Positions 46,728 to 54,609 of a stretch of 64,000 nt of DNA are shown piece after piece. Both the position numbers and the translations under genes were made by a program. The stretch covers positions 62,001 to 126,000 of the forward strand of contig CANFHU010000004.1 in the NCBI GenBank assembly GCA_947446925.1, given 5' to 3'. The stretch is from Flavobacteriia bacterium. Its GTDB lineage: Bacteria > Bacteroidota > Bacteroidia > Flavobacteriales_D > Crocinitomicaceae. Position 1 is the stretch's first letter. Each line of letters begins with the position of its first letter. The notes under the pieces are model-generated. The model saw nothing but the letters and a program-made list of their open reading frames with translations. It made no database searches and was not told the origin of the DNA.

Positions 46728-47018
46728 TTAATTATTAATTTTCCAGATAAAACCTTCTTCATCTACATTTACCACAACTTCATAAGAGAACTCTTCACCA
46801 TCCTCAATAGTTTTAAGTATTCCATCGTATTCATTACCTCCTTTATGTACTAAAATTAAATCCTTAATTTGATAATTAATTCCTTCGGATTTAGCTTGAG
46901 ATTTAAAAGACTCATTTATGTCATTTCGAACCTCTTCTGTTAATCCTGAAGTTGACACTCCGTTATTGCAAGAAGTTGCAAGAAGTAAAGTAATTAGGAG
47001 TATAAAAAGAATTTTCAT
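46728..47018 (-). CDS. Small lipoprotein of unknown function
   Basis: A 96-residue lipoprotein (MKILFILLITLLLATSCNNG, lipobox ATSC). I chose ATG 47018; a longer start 14 codons upstream would overlap the previous gene and put residues before the signal peptide. The mature part ends EYDGILKTIEDGEEFSYEVV and VDEEGFIWKINN, a small beta-domain. Function unknown. Confidence 0.78.
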   Translation of the reverse strand: MKILFILLITLLLATSCNNGVSTSGLTEEVRNDINESFKSQAKSEGINYQIKDLILVHKGGNEYDGILKTIEDGEEFSYEVVVNVDEEGFIWKINN

Positions 47019-47022
47019 TTTT

Positions 47023-47853
47023 TTAATTACATTTTGTTTTACCATATTCAACTCTATCAAAATGATTTACAACTTTTATTTCAACAATCTTTTTGTTGCA
47101 ATTTGAAGTAATTGTTTTGGCTGTTTTCGCATTTATTGCCCATGGAATTGCTCCTAACAACGTTGCATAAATCCATCTTCTTGATGGAAACATTTTAATC
47201 TTAACTATGTCAGTATAATAAATTTTAGTGTTGTTTTTTTCTAAAGTCATATAACTTGGTGTTATAGCAATAATATTACTTGCTACTCTTAATCCTCCTT
47301 TAGTTTTAACTGTAACTGCAGCACGATATTTTAGAATAAATTCTTTCGACATTGTTCTAATACGAACTGCGGGACTAATAATTTTTTCATTTTCACTAAT
47401 TTGTGTATTTGATTTTGTAATACTTGAATTTTTACTGTTTTTATTATCAACTGCTGGATTTATAGTTGTTGAGTCAATAACTAAATTGAAATTTATTTTA
47501 TTTGTTTTGATATCCATAACAGCTCCAGTTTTGTAATCAACAAGAGTACCAACTTCCATTGTAAGAATATTTCCGACTAAAGAGATACCTGACCATAGAT
47601 AATTAAACTTTGTTTCAATTAAAGCATTTGAATCTTTATAGCCTTCTTTTTCAATTCTAACAGTATATTCTTTTCTTTTTTTGACTTCATAATTGAGAGG
47701 TGATTTCCCAACCAATTCATTATTTACATAAACATTGGCATCTTTCGGAGTTCCCGAAATCCTAACAATTTCATTTGTTTTACCTCCTCTTAATATTGTT
47801 GCACATGAACCAAAGAGAAATAATGCGGCACTTAATAATACTAATTTTTTCAT
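47023..47853 (-). CDS. PEGA-domain lipoprotein
   Basis: A 276-residue lipoprotein (MKKLVLLSAALFLFGSCATI, lipobox FGSC). Residues about 25-80 form a PEGA-type domain (VRISGTPKDANVYVNNELVG, KSPLNYEVKKRKEYTVRIEK), then a short hydrophobic segment and a C-terminal strand-rich part ending VVNHFDRVEYGKTKCN. I chose ATG 47853; two earlier in-frame ATGs (47895, 47868) lie in Lys-rich sequence before the signal peptide. First gene of the zinc-ribbon/lipoprotein cluster and divergent from the XRE gene, with a palindrome between. Confidence 0.8.
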   Translation of the reverse strand: MKKLVLLSAALFLFGSCATILRGGKTNEIVRISGTPKDANVYVNNELVGKSPLNYEVKKRKEYTVRIEKEGYKDSNALIETKFNYLWSGISLVGNILTMEVGTLVDYKTGAVMDIKTNKINFNLVIDSTTINPAVDNKNSKNSSITKSNTQISENEKIISPAVRIRTMSKEFILKYRAAVTVKTKGGLRVASNIIAITPSYMTLEKNNTKIYYTDIVKIKMFPSRRWIYATLLGAIPWAINAKTAKTITSNCNKKIVEIKVVNHFDRVEYGKTKCN

Positions 47854-47983
47854 TTTATTTTTTTTCATTTTATTTTTCAAAACTACTTTATCCATTTCTT
47901 CTATTTTTCATCATTTATTTTACGTAGATATTTCCAACCTAATCGTATAATTATGCTAAGTTTTCGTTTCAAAATTATGTAAA

Positions 47984-48003
47984 TTATAGCACAAATGCTA
48001 TAA
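47984..48003. promoter_or_regulatory. Palindromic operator candidate between divergent promoters
   Basis: TTATAGCA CAAA TGCTATAA: a perfect 8-bp inverted repeat with a 4-nt spacer, located in the gap between the PEGA lipoprotein gene (minus) and the XRE regulator gene (plus), 33 nt before the latter. A further ATGCTA half-site occurs at about 47953. It is the expected kind of site for a dimeric XRE repressor. Confidence 0.6.
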
Positions 48004-48035
48004 CATTATTATTTTAATTGTTCTCATTTTGGCAT

Positions 48036-48287
48036 GTGAAATCAAATGAAGAAAATAAAAGAAAGTTAATCTTTGATGAAGAGGGATTGAAGCTGTTAGC
48101 ACAACGCTTAAAACAGTTGCGTTCTGAAAAAAAAATCACACAAGAAGAGTTGGCTTATCGTTCTGAATTAACACTTTCTCAAATTGCACGAATAGAAACT
48201 GTAAAGATTAATCCAACGGTTTCAACCATGTTTCGAATTGCAAAAGCTTTGGATGTAAGTTTATCAGAATTATTCGATTTTTCTTAG
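48036..48287 (+). CDS. XRE family helix-turn-helix regulator
   Basis: An 83-residue protein with a Cro/C1-type HTH: KLLAQRLKQLRSEKKITQEE, LAYRSELTLSQIARIETVKI, NPTVSTMFRIAKALDVSLSE, ending in LFDFS. No ATG fits; I chose GTG 48036 (a TTG at 48018 is the alternative). It is divergent from the ten-gene cluster and has a perfect palindrome upstream, so it is the likely local regulator and may autoregulate. Its 3' end overlaps the first block of a 100-bp-spaced repeat. Confidence 0.88.
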   Translation: MKSNEENKRKLIFDEEGLKLLAQRLKQLRSEKKITQEELAYRSELTLSQIARIETVKINPTVSTMFRIAKALDVSLSELFDFS

Positions 48288-48431
48288 TCGTTACTTAGTT
48301 ACTTACTTAGTCGTTACTGAGAAACTTGATGAAAACATCAATAATGTTAATTAATTGAAAAACAGTTTTTTAAATTATTTTTCTTAATCGTTATTTAGTT
48401 ACTTACTTAGTTACTTACTTAGTTACCTAGT
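48281..48431. repeat. Direct repeat with 100-bp period and TTAGTTACTTAC iterations
   Basis: Block 1 (48281-48320, TTCTTAGTCGTTACTTAGTT and ACTTACTTAG) and block 2 (48381-48431, TTCTTAATCGTTATTTAGTT and ACTTACTTAG) are offset by exactly 100 bp. Inside each, TTAC and TTAG units alternate several times. Block 1 covers the stop codon of the XRE gene. The 278-nt gap to the next gene otherwise holds nothing I recognise. Confidence 0.7.
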
Positions 48432-48565
48432 AGAGTTTTTCCTGTAAAAGTTGTAATGTATTTTTGGTTTCTATCTTTTGGATTTTCGGGAATTGTCAGT
48501 GTAAGAATTTTTATTTCGAGTAAGGGAAAAATATTTTTTTTACCGCACAAGAATGATTTGTATGT

Positions 48566-49402
48566 TTACAATCTGTTTAACTGCTCTTTAGTTAGACCGG
48601 TAGACAACATGATAATTTCTAATGAAACTCCATTCTTAAACAGTTCTTTAGCGACTGCTAATTTTCCTTCTAAAATTCCTTCATCCCTAGCATTATCTAA
48701 TACTCCTTTCAAATCACGGTAAATTTTCAAACTATTTTCGTAATTATCAACTTCTATCGCGTTGAGTTTTGAAAGTTCTGCTTTCTCAAAAGCTTGACTG
48801 ATAATGTCATTATTAAAAATATGAGGTATTGACTGAAAGTCTTCTAGATGTTTGATAAAATAGAGCCATTTGTCTAAACGAGTAGTTAGTAGTGATTCTT
48901 CCTTAACAAAATTGGGCATTTCAAGATAAATATAGGTCAATTTATCGTAAAAGATATTTCCATGTTGATTTTTCAGTTTTACTGTGTGAATTACGTCGCT
49001 TCGCTCAGGTTCAGCAGCATAGTCATCAAACGTAAAGTCCAAAATTCCAATACAGTAAACGGCATTTAAATTATAATTCCATTCTCCTTTTTCAGCTTGT
49101 TCTCTTATTGGAAATGTAGAGTAATAAACGGTTCTTTCTTTGAAGTAATTTTGTTTTGCTTTTTGTAACTCTACAATAAATTTTTCCCCGCGATCATTTT
49201 CACAGTAAATGTCATATATTGCTTTTCTATCACTATCCGTTTGACCTAATTGTTCCGTATTCTTAAAAGTTAAGTCGCTGATCGTATGTTTCTCAGGTAA
49301 TAGTGCATTCAAAAAATCCATCAATAATGGCTTACTAGCCTCTTCTCCAAAGATCTTTTTAAAACCGAAATCTGTAAAAGGATTAATGTATTTTGCTTTC
49401 AT
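48566..49402 (-). CDS. Rpn family recombination-promoting nuclease/putative transposase
   Basis: A 278-residue protein of the Rpn/PD-(D/E)XK transposase-like family: YINPFTDFGFKKIFGEEASK at the start, IYDIYCENDRGEKFIVELQK with the catalytic-type D...ExQ/K pattern, YSTFPIREQAEKGEWNYNL, and the C-terminal GILEGKLAVAKELFKNGVSL helix typical of the family. Rpn nucleases make DNA breaks and promote RecA-independent recombination; several have been tied to phage defence. Stands alone between the repeat and the kinase gene. Confidence 0.9.
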   Translation of the reverse strand: MKAKYINPFTDFGFKKIFGEEASKPLLMDFLNALLPEKHTISDLTFKNTEQLGQTDSDRKAIYDIYCENDRGEKFIVELQKAKQNYFKERTVYYSTFPIREQAEKGEWNYNLNAVYCIGILDFTFDDYAAEPERSDVIHTVKLKNQHGNIFYDKLTYIYLEMPNFVKEESLLTTRLDKWLYFIKHLEDFQSIPHIFNNDIISQAFEKAELSKLNAIEVDNYENSLKIYRDLKGVLDNARDEGILEGKLAVAKELFKNGVSLEIIMLSTGLTKEQLNRL

Positions 49403-49556
49403 GCTAGTTTAATGAATACTTGTGTTTATAAACAAATTTACAAAAACAGAAACAATATTTTTATTTAAGTTTGATTTATTTCAAATACGTAATTAAGCTT
49501 CAGAAAGAACAGCTTCTTGTGATTTATCTGCTTTGGTTAAGAAAGGTATATATAGC

Positions 49557-52500
49557 TTACTCCAACAGCAAAAGAAAAGCAATCCTTACTTGTGTTCCAG
49601 ATAAATTAGAATCTAGTATCTTTAAGTTTGTTATTTCGTAATTAAAATCCCTTGTTTCAAACTCTCGATTGAGTAAATCCAATCTATCTTTTGTCAACTT
49701 TTGACCAAATGATTTATGAAAAGAATTTGTAGCACCTTCCTGGAATCCAATGCCATTATCTCGGATTGTACAAATTAGTTTTCCTGCATCGATGAAGAAA
49801 TATATATCAATCGTTTGTTGCTTATCCGAATCATTTTCAAAGGCATGCTCAAAGGCATTTTCTATGAAAGGTTGCAAAATCAAAGGTGGTATAAGCGTTC
49901 TATATTTATCAATTGAATTGTCCATTTTAATTGAAGTTGTCACCCTATCAAATCGCATTTTCTGCACATTCATGTAACTTTCAAGAAAACGAATTTCAGT
50001 TTCTAAAGACATCAATTTTTCAGAAGCATTTTCCAGTGTTTGACGAATCAGTTTCGAAAACTCTCCAAGGTAATGCAACGCATTGGTCGTATCATTATCA
50101 ATGATGTAATTCTGAATGGAATTCATTGCATTGAATGTGAAATGCGGATTCATTTGCGCTCTTAACGCTTCTAATTTGGTTTCTGTCAGTTTATTTGTTA
50201 CTTCCGCTTTTTCTCGCTCTCTGTGTTCAATAATTCGAATTCGATATCGAATGATTAGATAAGCTAACGTTATCAAGATAAGCAATACCAAAGTAATAAA
50301 CCAAGTTGTTTTCCAGAATGGTGGGGTAATTTCAATATGAAAGTGAAGTGGTTTAAATGATTCGCCAGTACCTAAATTTTTACCTTCTATTATTAAATCA
50401 TAGTTTCCAAATGGAATACCATACAATCGAAGATTGTTTTCCTGGGTGTATGAAGTCCATACTTTACTTAAACCATTGATTTTATATCGAAAAACATGTT
50501 TGTCAGAATTATATAAATTGGTGGAGGTAAAATTTACTATAATGTTATTTTTATTATAAGGTAGTTGCATATGATTTGATACTATTCTCCCCCAATTAGA
50601 AATTGTATGAAATTTGGATTTCTCTCCATTTACTTCAAGTGAAGTTATTTTTATATTTCTATTTTTTCTAAGAGGTGAGACTATTAATTTATCCACATTT
50701 AATTCTATCAAACCTTTTGATGAAGTTATCCAAAGTGTATTTTTTTTATCAAAAACTGCATCGTTAAATTGATTATCAGCTAATCCTTCAGATTGATTAA
50801 TTAGTTTAACAAAACGATTGTTTCGAACAATATTGATTCCTTTGTTAGTTCCTATGAAATAAGTTCCTTTAGCATATTCAATAAAAGAAATCGAAGTGCC
50901 AAACAATTCTTTATCTGGTTTAAGGACATTTTTAATCATTAATTTTTTACCATTCCAACGTGTGATATATACTATGCCACTATTGGTTCCAATCACTAAT
51001 TCATTTCGCGTATTTACTAAGATGTCGTTGATGTTTTTTTCCATAAAAAGTCCATTCCACATAAAAGAGGTGAAATGCCCATTCTCAAGTAGGTATAAAC
51101 CATTGGAACTAGAGGCAAACCAATGTTGGTTTTTAGTTGAAAATGTTTTTTTTATGTCTCTTGGAATATTTTTGTTTTTTAAATGAATATGTTCGTATGT
51201 TTTTAAGTTCATAGCATTGTTATACTTAAACATGATGCCATACATATTTCCGTAATACAAACTATTATTTTTAGTAATAATACTGTGACCACCATCGGAT
51301 GGAAAAAAATTCAAAAGGTTGAATTTTTCATCAAAACACATGATACCCCAAGTAGTATTAAACCAAATTTTATGGAAGACATCACTATGAATATTAAAAG
51401 TGGTAAAGCCATTTTCTGCTTTTTTCGCTGTTAAAATTGTGTCAAGTGAAAACTTTGCATACTTAGATTTTATAAAATTTACAACCTTGTTACGAAGTTT
51501 TGTTTTGTCTAATAGTTTTGTTTTTTTCTCTTTCGTCATACTAATTAGATAGTCTTTTGCTCCCATCCATATAGTTTGATTATCATCAATAAACAATTCT
51601 TGTAAATTAAGTTCTTTCTCTCCAAAATAGGTAGAGGTATACAACTTCATTTTGTCACTTAAATCGTTTATATATATACCATTATCGATAGATCCAACCC
51701 AAAGTTGATTGAATGATTTGTCAAAATAGAGACACCAAAGTCCGGTACTTTTTATCTGGAATGTAGACGTTACGTTTTGTAATGTTTGTTTTGAATATTT
51801 AAAAAGCCCTCCATTCGGGTCTGTGACGTTCCAACCAGCACCGTATAAATTATTGGCATTGTCTTTTTGAAAATCCCAAAGTATTGGACAAGCGAAAGTT
51901 TTTTCTTTGTGCGTTTTTAAATTTCGCATAAACAAGAAATGTCCAGTGCCCCCACCATAGTATGTGTTTTTATCTATAAAAGATGAATATGAAAATAAAG
52001 GTTTAAATATTTTAACAAGTTTCGATTTTTGTATGTTTTTATTTAATTCTAATTGATAATTATTATCGTATGATATGGTAAGCATAATTTTATCCAAATA
52101 ACCATCTATACCTACAACTTGGAAATGATTTATAACCGTTTTCTTTTTGAAAGACTTGAATTTTTTCTTATTAAAAATAGATAATCCATCTTCTGTTCCT
52201 AAGACCAAATAATCGAATTTTTTAGAATAATATATTTTCCGAATACGGTTGTCTACTAATCCATCTTTTTGCGTATAATATTTAAAAGATTTACCATCAT
52301 ACTTTGCTAACCCTAAACCATAAATTGATATCCATAGATTACCAAATTTATCTTCAACTATATCCCAAATTTGATTCGTTTTTAACTGATTTAGTTCGGT
52401 GAATGTTTTAATGTTTTTCCCGTCGTACCTACAAAGTCCAGCTTCGGTTCCAAACCACATATAACCTCTAGAATCTTTGAAGAAACATTTGATGTTATTA

Positions 52501-52604
52501 CTTGGTAAACCATCATTTACAGTAATATTTTTGCTAGGTATTGATTGAGCAATGGTAATTCCAATACAGCTAAAACTTAAAATAAAACAAAGAATTAACC
52601 GCAT
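49557..52604 (-). CDS. Two-component regulator propeller sensor kinase (LytS-type)
   Basis: A 1,015-residue protein with a signal peptide (MRLILCFILSFSCIGITIAQ). A periplasmic sensor part follows, made of about 14 Reg_prop-like blades (SNNIKCFFKDSRGYMWFGTE and GLCRYDGKNIKTF as the first), then a Y_Y_Y domain near 680-760, a membrane helix near 765-785, and a cytoplasmic His_kinase domain with NPHFTFNAMNSIQNYI (phospho-acceptor His about 827) and LILQPFIENAFEHAFEND. Ligand unknown. It follows the LytTR regulator gene with no intergenic space, so they are a cognate pair. Confidence 0.93.
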   Translation of the reverse strand: MRLILCFILSFSCIGITIAQSIPSKNITVNDGLPSNNIKCFFKDSRGYMWFGTEAGLCRYDGKNIKTFTELNQLKTNQIWDIVEDKFGNLWISIYGLGLAKYDGKSFKYYTQKDGLVDNRIRKIYYSKKFDYLVLGTEDGLSIFNKKKFKSFKKKTVINHFQVVGIDGYLDKIMLTISYDNNYQLELNKNIQKSKLVKIFKPLFSYSSFIDKNTYYGGGTGHFLFMRNLKTHKEKTFACPILWDFQKDNANNLYGAGWNVTDPNGGLFKYSKQTLQNVTSTFQIKSTGLWCLYFDKSFNQLWVGSIDNGIYINDLSDKMKLYTSTYFGEKELNLQELFIDDNQTIWMGAKDYLISMTKEKKTKLLDKTKLRNKVVNFIKSKYAKFSLDTILTAKKAENGFTTFNIHSDVFHKIWFNTTWGIMCFDEKFNLLNFFPSDGGHSIITKNNSLYYGNMYGIMFKYNNAMNLKTYEHIHLKNKNIPRDIKKTFSTKNQHWFASSSNGLYLLENGHFTSFMWNGLFMEKNINDILVNTRNELVIGTNSGIVYITRWNGKKLMIKNVLKPDKELFGTSISFIEYAKGTYFIGTNKGINIVRNNRFVKLINQSEGLADNQFNDAVFDKKNTLWITSSKGLIELNVDKLIVSPLRKNRNIKITSLEVNGEKSKFHTISNWGRIVSNHMQLPYNKNNIIVNFTSTNLYNSDKHVFRYKINGLSKVWTSYTQENNLRLYGIPFGNYDLIIEGKNLGTGESFKPLHFHIEITPPFWKTTWFITLVLLILITLAYLIIRYRIRIIEHREREKAEVTNKLTETKLEALRAQMNPHFTFNAMNSIQNYIIDNDTTNALHYLGEFSKLIRQTLENASEKLMSLETEIRFLESYMNVQKMRFDRVTTSIKMDNSIDKYRTLIPPLILQPFIENAFEHAFENDSDKQQTIDIYFFIDAGKLICTIRDNGIGFQEGATNSFHKSFGQKLTKDRLDLLNREFETRDFNYEITNLKILDSNLSGTQVRIAFLLLLE

Positions 52605-53366
52605 CTATATAGATCTATTTTTATAGATGAAACTTACCAATTGTTCGCTTTTACGCACAGAAACATCTAGTTTCACTCCAGTAGTCATTGTTACAGAGTA
52701 ACCGTCTACTCGGCTATAACTTGAAATGTAATTCAAATTGACTAATGTAGATTTATGTATTCGAAAGAAAACGGTGTTGGGTAAGGTTTCTTCCAAATAC
52801 TTCAACGTTTTAGTTACCGTAATTTCACGACCTTGAAGCGTTATGATTTTCGAATAGTTGTCCATGCCTTCACAGTAGATAATGTTGGATATCTTTTCTA
52901 ATTCGTACCCAGTTGAAGTAGGTAAGGCTATTTTATTGAATTGCGTGGAGTCCGTATTTAAATTCTCTAGCAATGCTGAAATTCTTTGTTGATTCGTAGA
53001 AGCTGTTTGTTTACGCTCAAGACGTTTAATAGCATCATTTAAGTCAACAAAATTGATTGGTTTTAAGAGGTAATCGATGGCAGAATGTTTGATAGCATCG
53101 ATTGCGTAGTTTTTATGTGCAGTAGTAAAGATGATATCAAAAAACACATTGTCAAAGTATTTGAATAACTGAAATCCATCTTCGCCTTTCATTTCAATAT
53201 CTAAAAAGATAAGTTCTGGATGAAGCTTGTTAATCAATTCCACACCTTGACTTACAGATTCCACAGCACCCAAAACAATAAGTTTCGTTCCGAAGTATTG
53301 ATTGATTAACTTTTCAAGAAATTCTCTCGCTGGCTTTTCGTCATCGATAATAATGCATGTAATCAT
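52605..53366 (-). CDS. LytTR-family response regulator
   Basis: A 253-residue regulator: receiver domain with acidic pocket (IIIDDEKPAREFL), phospho-acceptor D56 in LIFLDIEMKGEDGF, Lys in LLKPINF, and a LytTR DNA-binding domain at about 150-253 (FRIHKSTLVNLNYISSYSRV, VSVRKSEQLVSFIYK). First gene of the operon, ahead of the propeller kinase. Inverted repeats upstream at 53517-53558 could be regulatory. Confidence 0.95.
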   Translation of the reverse strand: MITCIIIDDEKPAREFLEKLINQYFGTKLIVLGAVESVSQGVELINKLHPELIFLDIEMKGEDGFQLFKYFDNVFFDIIFTTAHKNYAIDAIKHSAIDYLLKPINFVDLNDAIKRLERKQTASTNQQRISALLENLNTDSTQFNKIALPTSTGYELEKISNIIYCEGMDNYSKIITLQGREITVTKTLKYLEETLPNTVFFRIHKSTLVNLNYISSYSRVDGYSVTMTTGVKLDVSVRKSEQLVSFIYKNRSI

Positions 53367-53516
53367 GTGTGATAGTGTAATGAGTAATTCATATATACTT
53401 ACGACAAAACTAAAGTAATTTATTAGAATTATATTCTTGTTTTATTTTTCGTTGGGATATTTTGGTGAACGATATATTTCGAAGTAGGAGTGTTAAAATT
53501 CCAGATATTCCAGTCG

Positions 53517-53558
53517 TTTTTAGTTTTAAAAAGAACCTAAACTAAAATCTTGTACAAG
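53517..53558. promoter_or_regulatory. Inverted repeats upstream of the LytTR/kinase operon
   Basis: TTTTAGTTT and AAACTAAAA form a perfect 9-bp inverted repeat (53517-53525, 53539-53547), directly followed by the perfect 10-nt palindrome CTTGTACAAG (53549-53558). They lie about 150-190 nt before the regulator start on the minus strand. The 476-nt gap 53367-53842 holds these, a terminator and the tRNA fragment; otherwise nothing. Confidence 0.4.
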
Positions 53559-53657
53559 TATTTCATATACCAAGTACCGAAAATCTCTGTTTTTGACACT
53601 ATAAAGTAATGATTCAATAAATAAGTTTGTTTATCAAAAGGAAGAGTGTAGAAGCAG

Positions 53658-53691
53658 AAAACCCAGTAAACACTGTGTGTTCACTGGGTTT
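53658..53691 (-). terminator. Terminator downstream of the tRNA-Asn fragment
   Basis: On the minus strand AAACCCAGTGAACAC and GTGTTTACTGGGTTT pair over 15 bp (one G-T wobble) with an ACA loop, then TTTTCTGC. It begins 6 nt after the tRNA fragment's 3' end, as expected for the terminator of the original tRNA transcript. Confidence 0.75.
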
Positions 53692-53697
53692 CTCTAG

Positions 53698-53739
53698 CGC
53701 TCTCTCCTGGGCTCGAACCAGGGACCCTCTGATTAACAG
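53698..53739 (-). other. 3' fragment of tRNA-Asn: attachment-site remnant
   Basis: On the minus strand, in order: CTGTTAA (anticodon loop, GTT = Asn), TCAGA (3' anticodon stem), GGGTC (variable loop), CCTGG-TTCGAGC-CCAGG (complete T-arm), AGAGAGC (3' acceptor strand), G (discriminator). The parts that should precede it, namely the 5' anticodon stem TCTGA, the D-arm and the acceptor GCTCTCT, are absent. The similarity ends at the start of the anticodon loop. Such a cut-off 3' half is the usual mark left at one end by integration into a tRNA gene. The intact tRNA should be at the other end, to the right of the window. Confidence 0.8.
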
Positions 53740-53814
53740 AGGTTAAAACGTTAAAATTATAGCCTAACAATCAGAATGTTAACTTTTTTTATTTGTACAA
53801 AAGTATGCATTTTT

Positions 53815-53828
53815 GTGCATTTATGCAC
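53815..53828. repeat. Palindrome just inside the element's left end
   Basis: GTGCAT TT ATGCAC is a 14-nt inverted repeat with 6-bp arms. Related TGCAT and GTGCAC sequences flank it (ATGCATTTTT before, AAGTGCAC after). It lies about 75 nt inside the attachment fragment and could be an arm-type integrase or directionality-factor site. Confidence 0.4.
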
Positions 53829-53842
53829 CTATTAAGTGCACT

Positions 53843-54607
53843 CTAAATTTCTTTTTTCCCAACCACTATTAACTCTTCCACAAGCTTGTAAATTTGAGTA
53901 GAAGGAACCCTCATATGTAATGGTAAATTCTTTTCATTAAAATATTCATCTATTTTTTTTGCACGTGTGATAGCTTGTTTTGTTTGTTTGATTATGTGTG
54001 GAATTACAATATTGCTGAAATTCTTTTTAGATTTCAAGTCTTTTTTATAACTAAATGTATCAAACAGTTCTCTGATTTTAGATAAATTACCTTCTGGATT
54101 TTCTACGTTTTTAAAAATATTTGTTAACTGATTATAGTAATAGTCTCTCGATTTTACTTCAAAATTTTCAGTATCTATACTTTCAAAATGTAGTAATATC
54201 CACAATTCAAATGCATCATTACTCCAAGCTGTGTTTATGTTATATTTTTCAGCTTTTTCTATAGATGTATTAAATTCTATATCTGAAGGATAAATATTGT
54301 CATATGACTCGATTTGGTGATTTTTATCTCTATCATAAACACTCCAAATAATTATATCATTGTTTATTCTTGTAAGTTCTGAATCAATATATTTCATGAT
54401 ATTATTATCTAGACAATATTTTATTGTTCTAGTTAAATTATCATTCATACTTTTTTGACCTCTTATAAGATTGATTTTTATCAATGGGGTTTCAAAGTAT
54501 TTAATATAATCTGGTTCACTATTTTCATCTTCACAAAAAATCAGATAAGTTGGCAATGAATCAATTTCTCTATCATCATTAGATTTATACTCCCAAGGTT
54601 CTAACAT
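53843..54607 (-). CDS. RloB-like protein (Toprim-type nuclease candidate)
   Basis: A 254-residue protein of the RloB family. It has LIFCEDENSEPDYIKYF (the family's CEGExTExxYF motif), SVYDRDKNHQ (D-x-D) and AWSNDAFELWILLHF (SNxxFELWLLLHF). These acidic residues suggest a Toprim-like metal site. RloB pairs with RloA in restriction-linked loci; the AbiL abortive-infection system (AbiLi/AbiLii) and the PARIS pair AriA/AriB have the same kind of partnership. It follows the ATPase gene by 2 nt and is the outermost gene at this end of the element. Confidence 0.88.
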   Translation of the reverse strand: MLEPWEYKSNDDREIDSLPTYLIFCEDENSEPDYIKYFETPLIKINLIRGQKSMNDNLTRTIKYCLDNNIMKYIDSELTRINNDIIIWSVYDRDKNHQIESYDNIYPSDIEFNTSIEKAEKYNINTAWSNDAFELWILLHFESIDTENFEVKSRDYYYNQLTNIFKNVENPEGNLSKIRELFDTFSYKKDLKSKKNFSNIVIPHIIKQTKQAITRAKKIDEYFNEKNLPLHMRVPSTQIYKLVEELIVVGKKEI

Positions 54608-54609
54608 AA

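Noticed and set aside
48281-48431. CRISPR array
   Set aside because: Only two blocks, spacers are not of CRISPR type, the units are internally iterated TTAC/TTAG and there are no cas genes nearby.
53698-53744. tRNA-Leu(UAA) reading of CCTCT-GTTAATC-AGAGG as an anticodon arm
   Set aside because: It would put T at position 37 and shorten the variable loop to three bases. The Asn reading gives a canonical CTGTTAA loop, a five-base variable loop and a perfect T-arm and acceptor strand. The CCTCT pairing comes from element sequence by chance.
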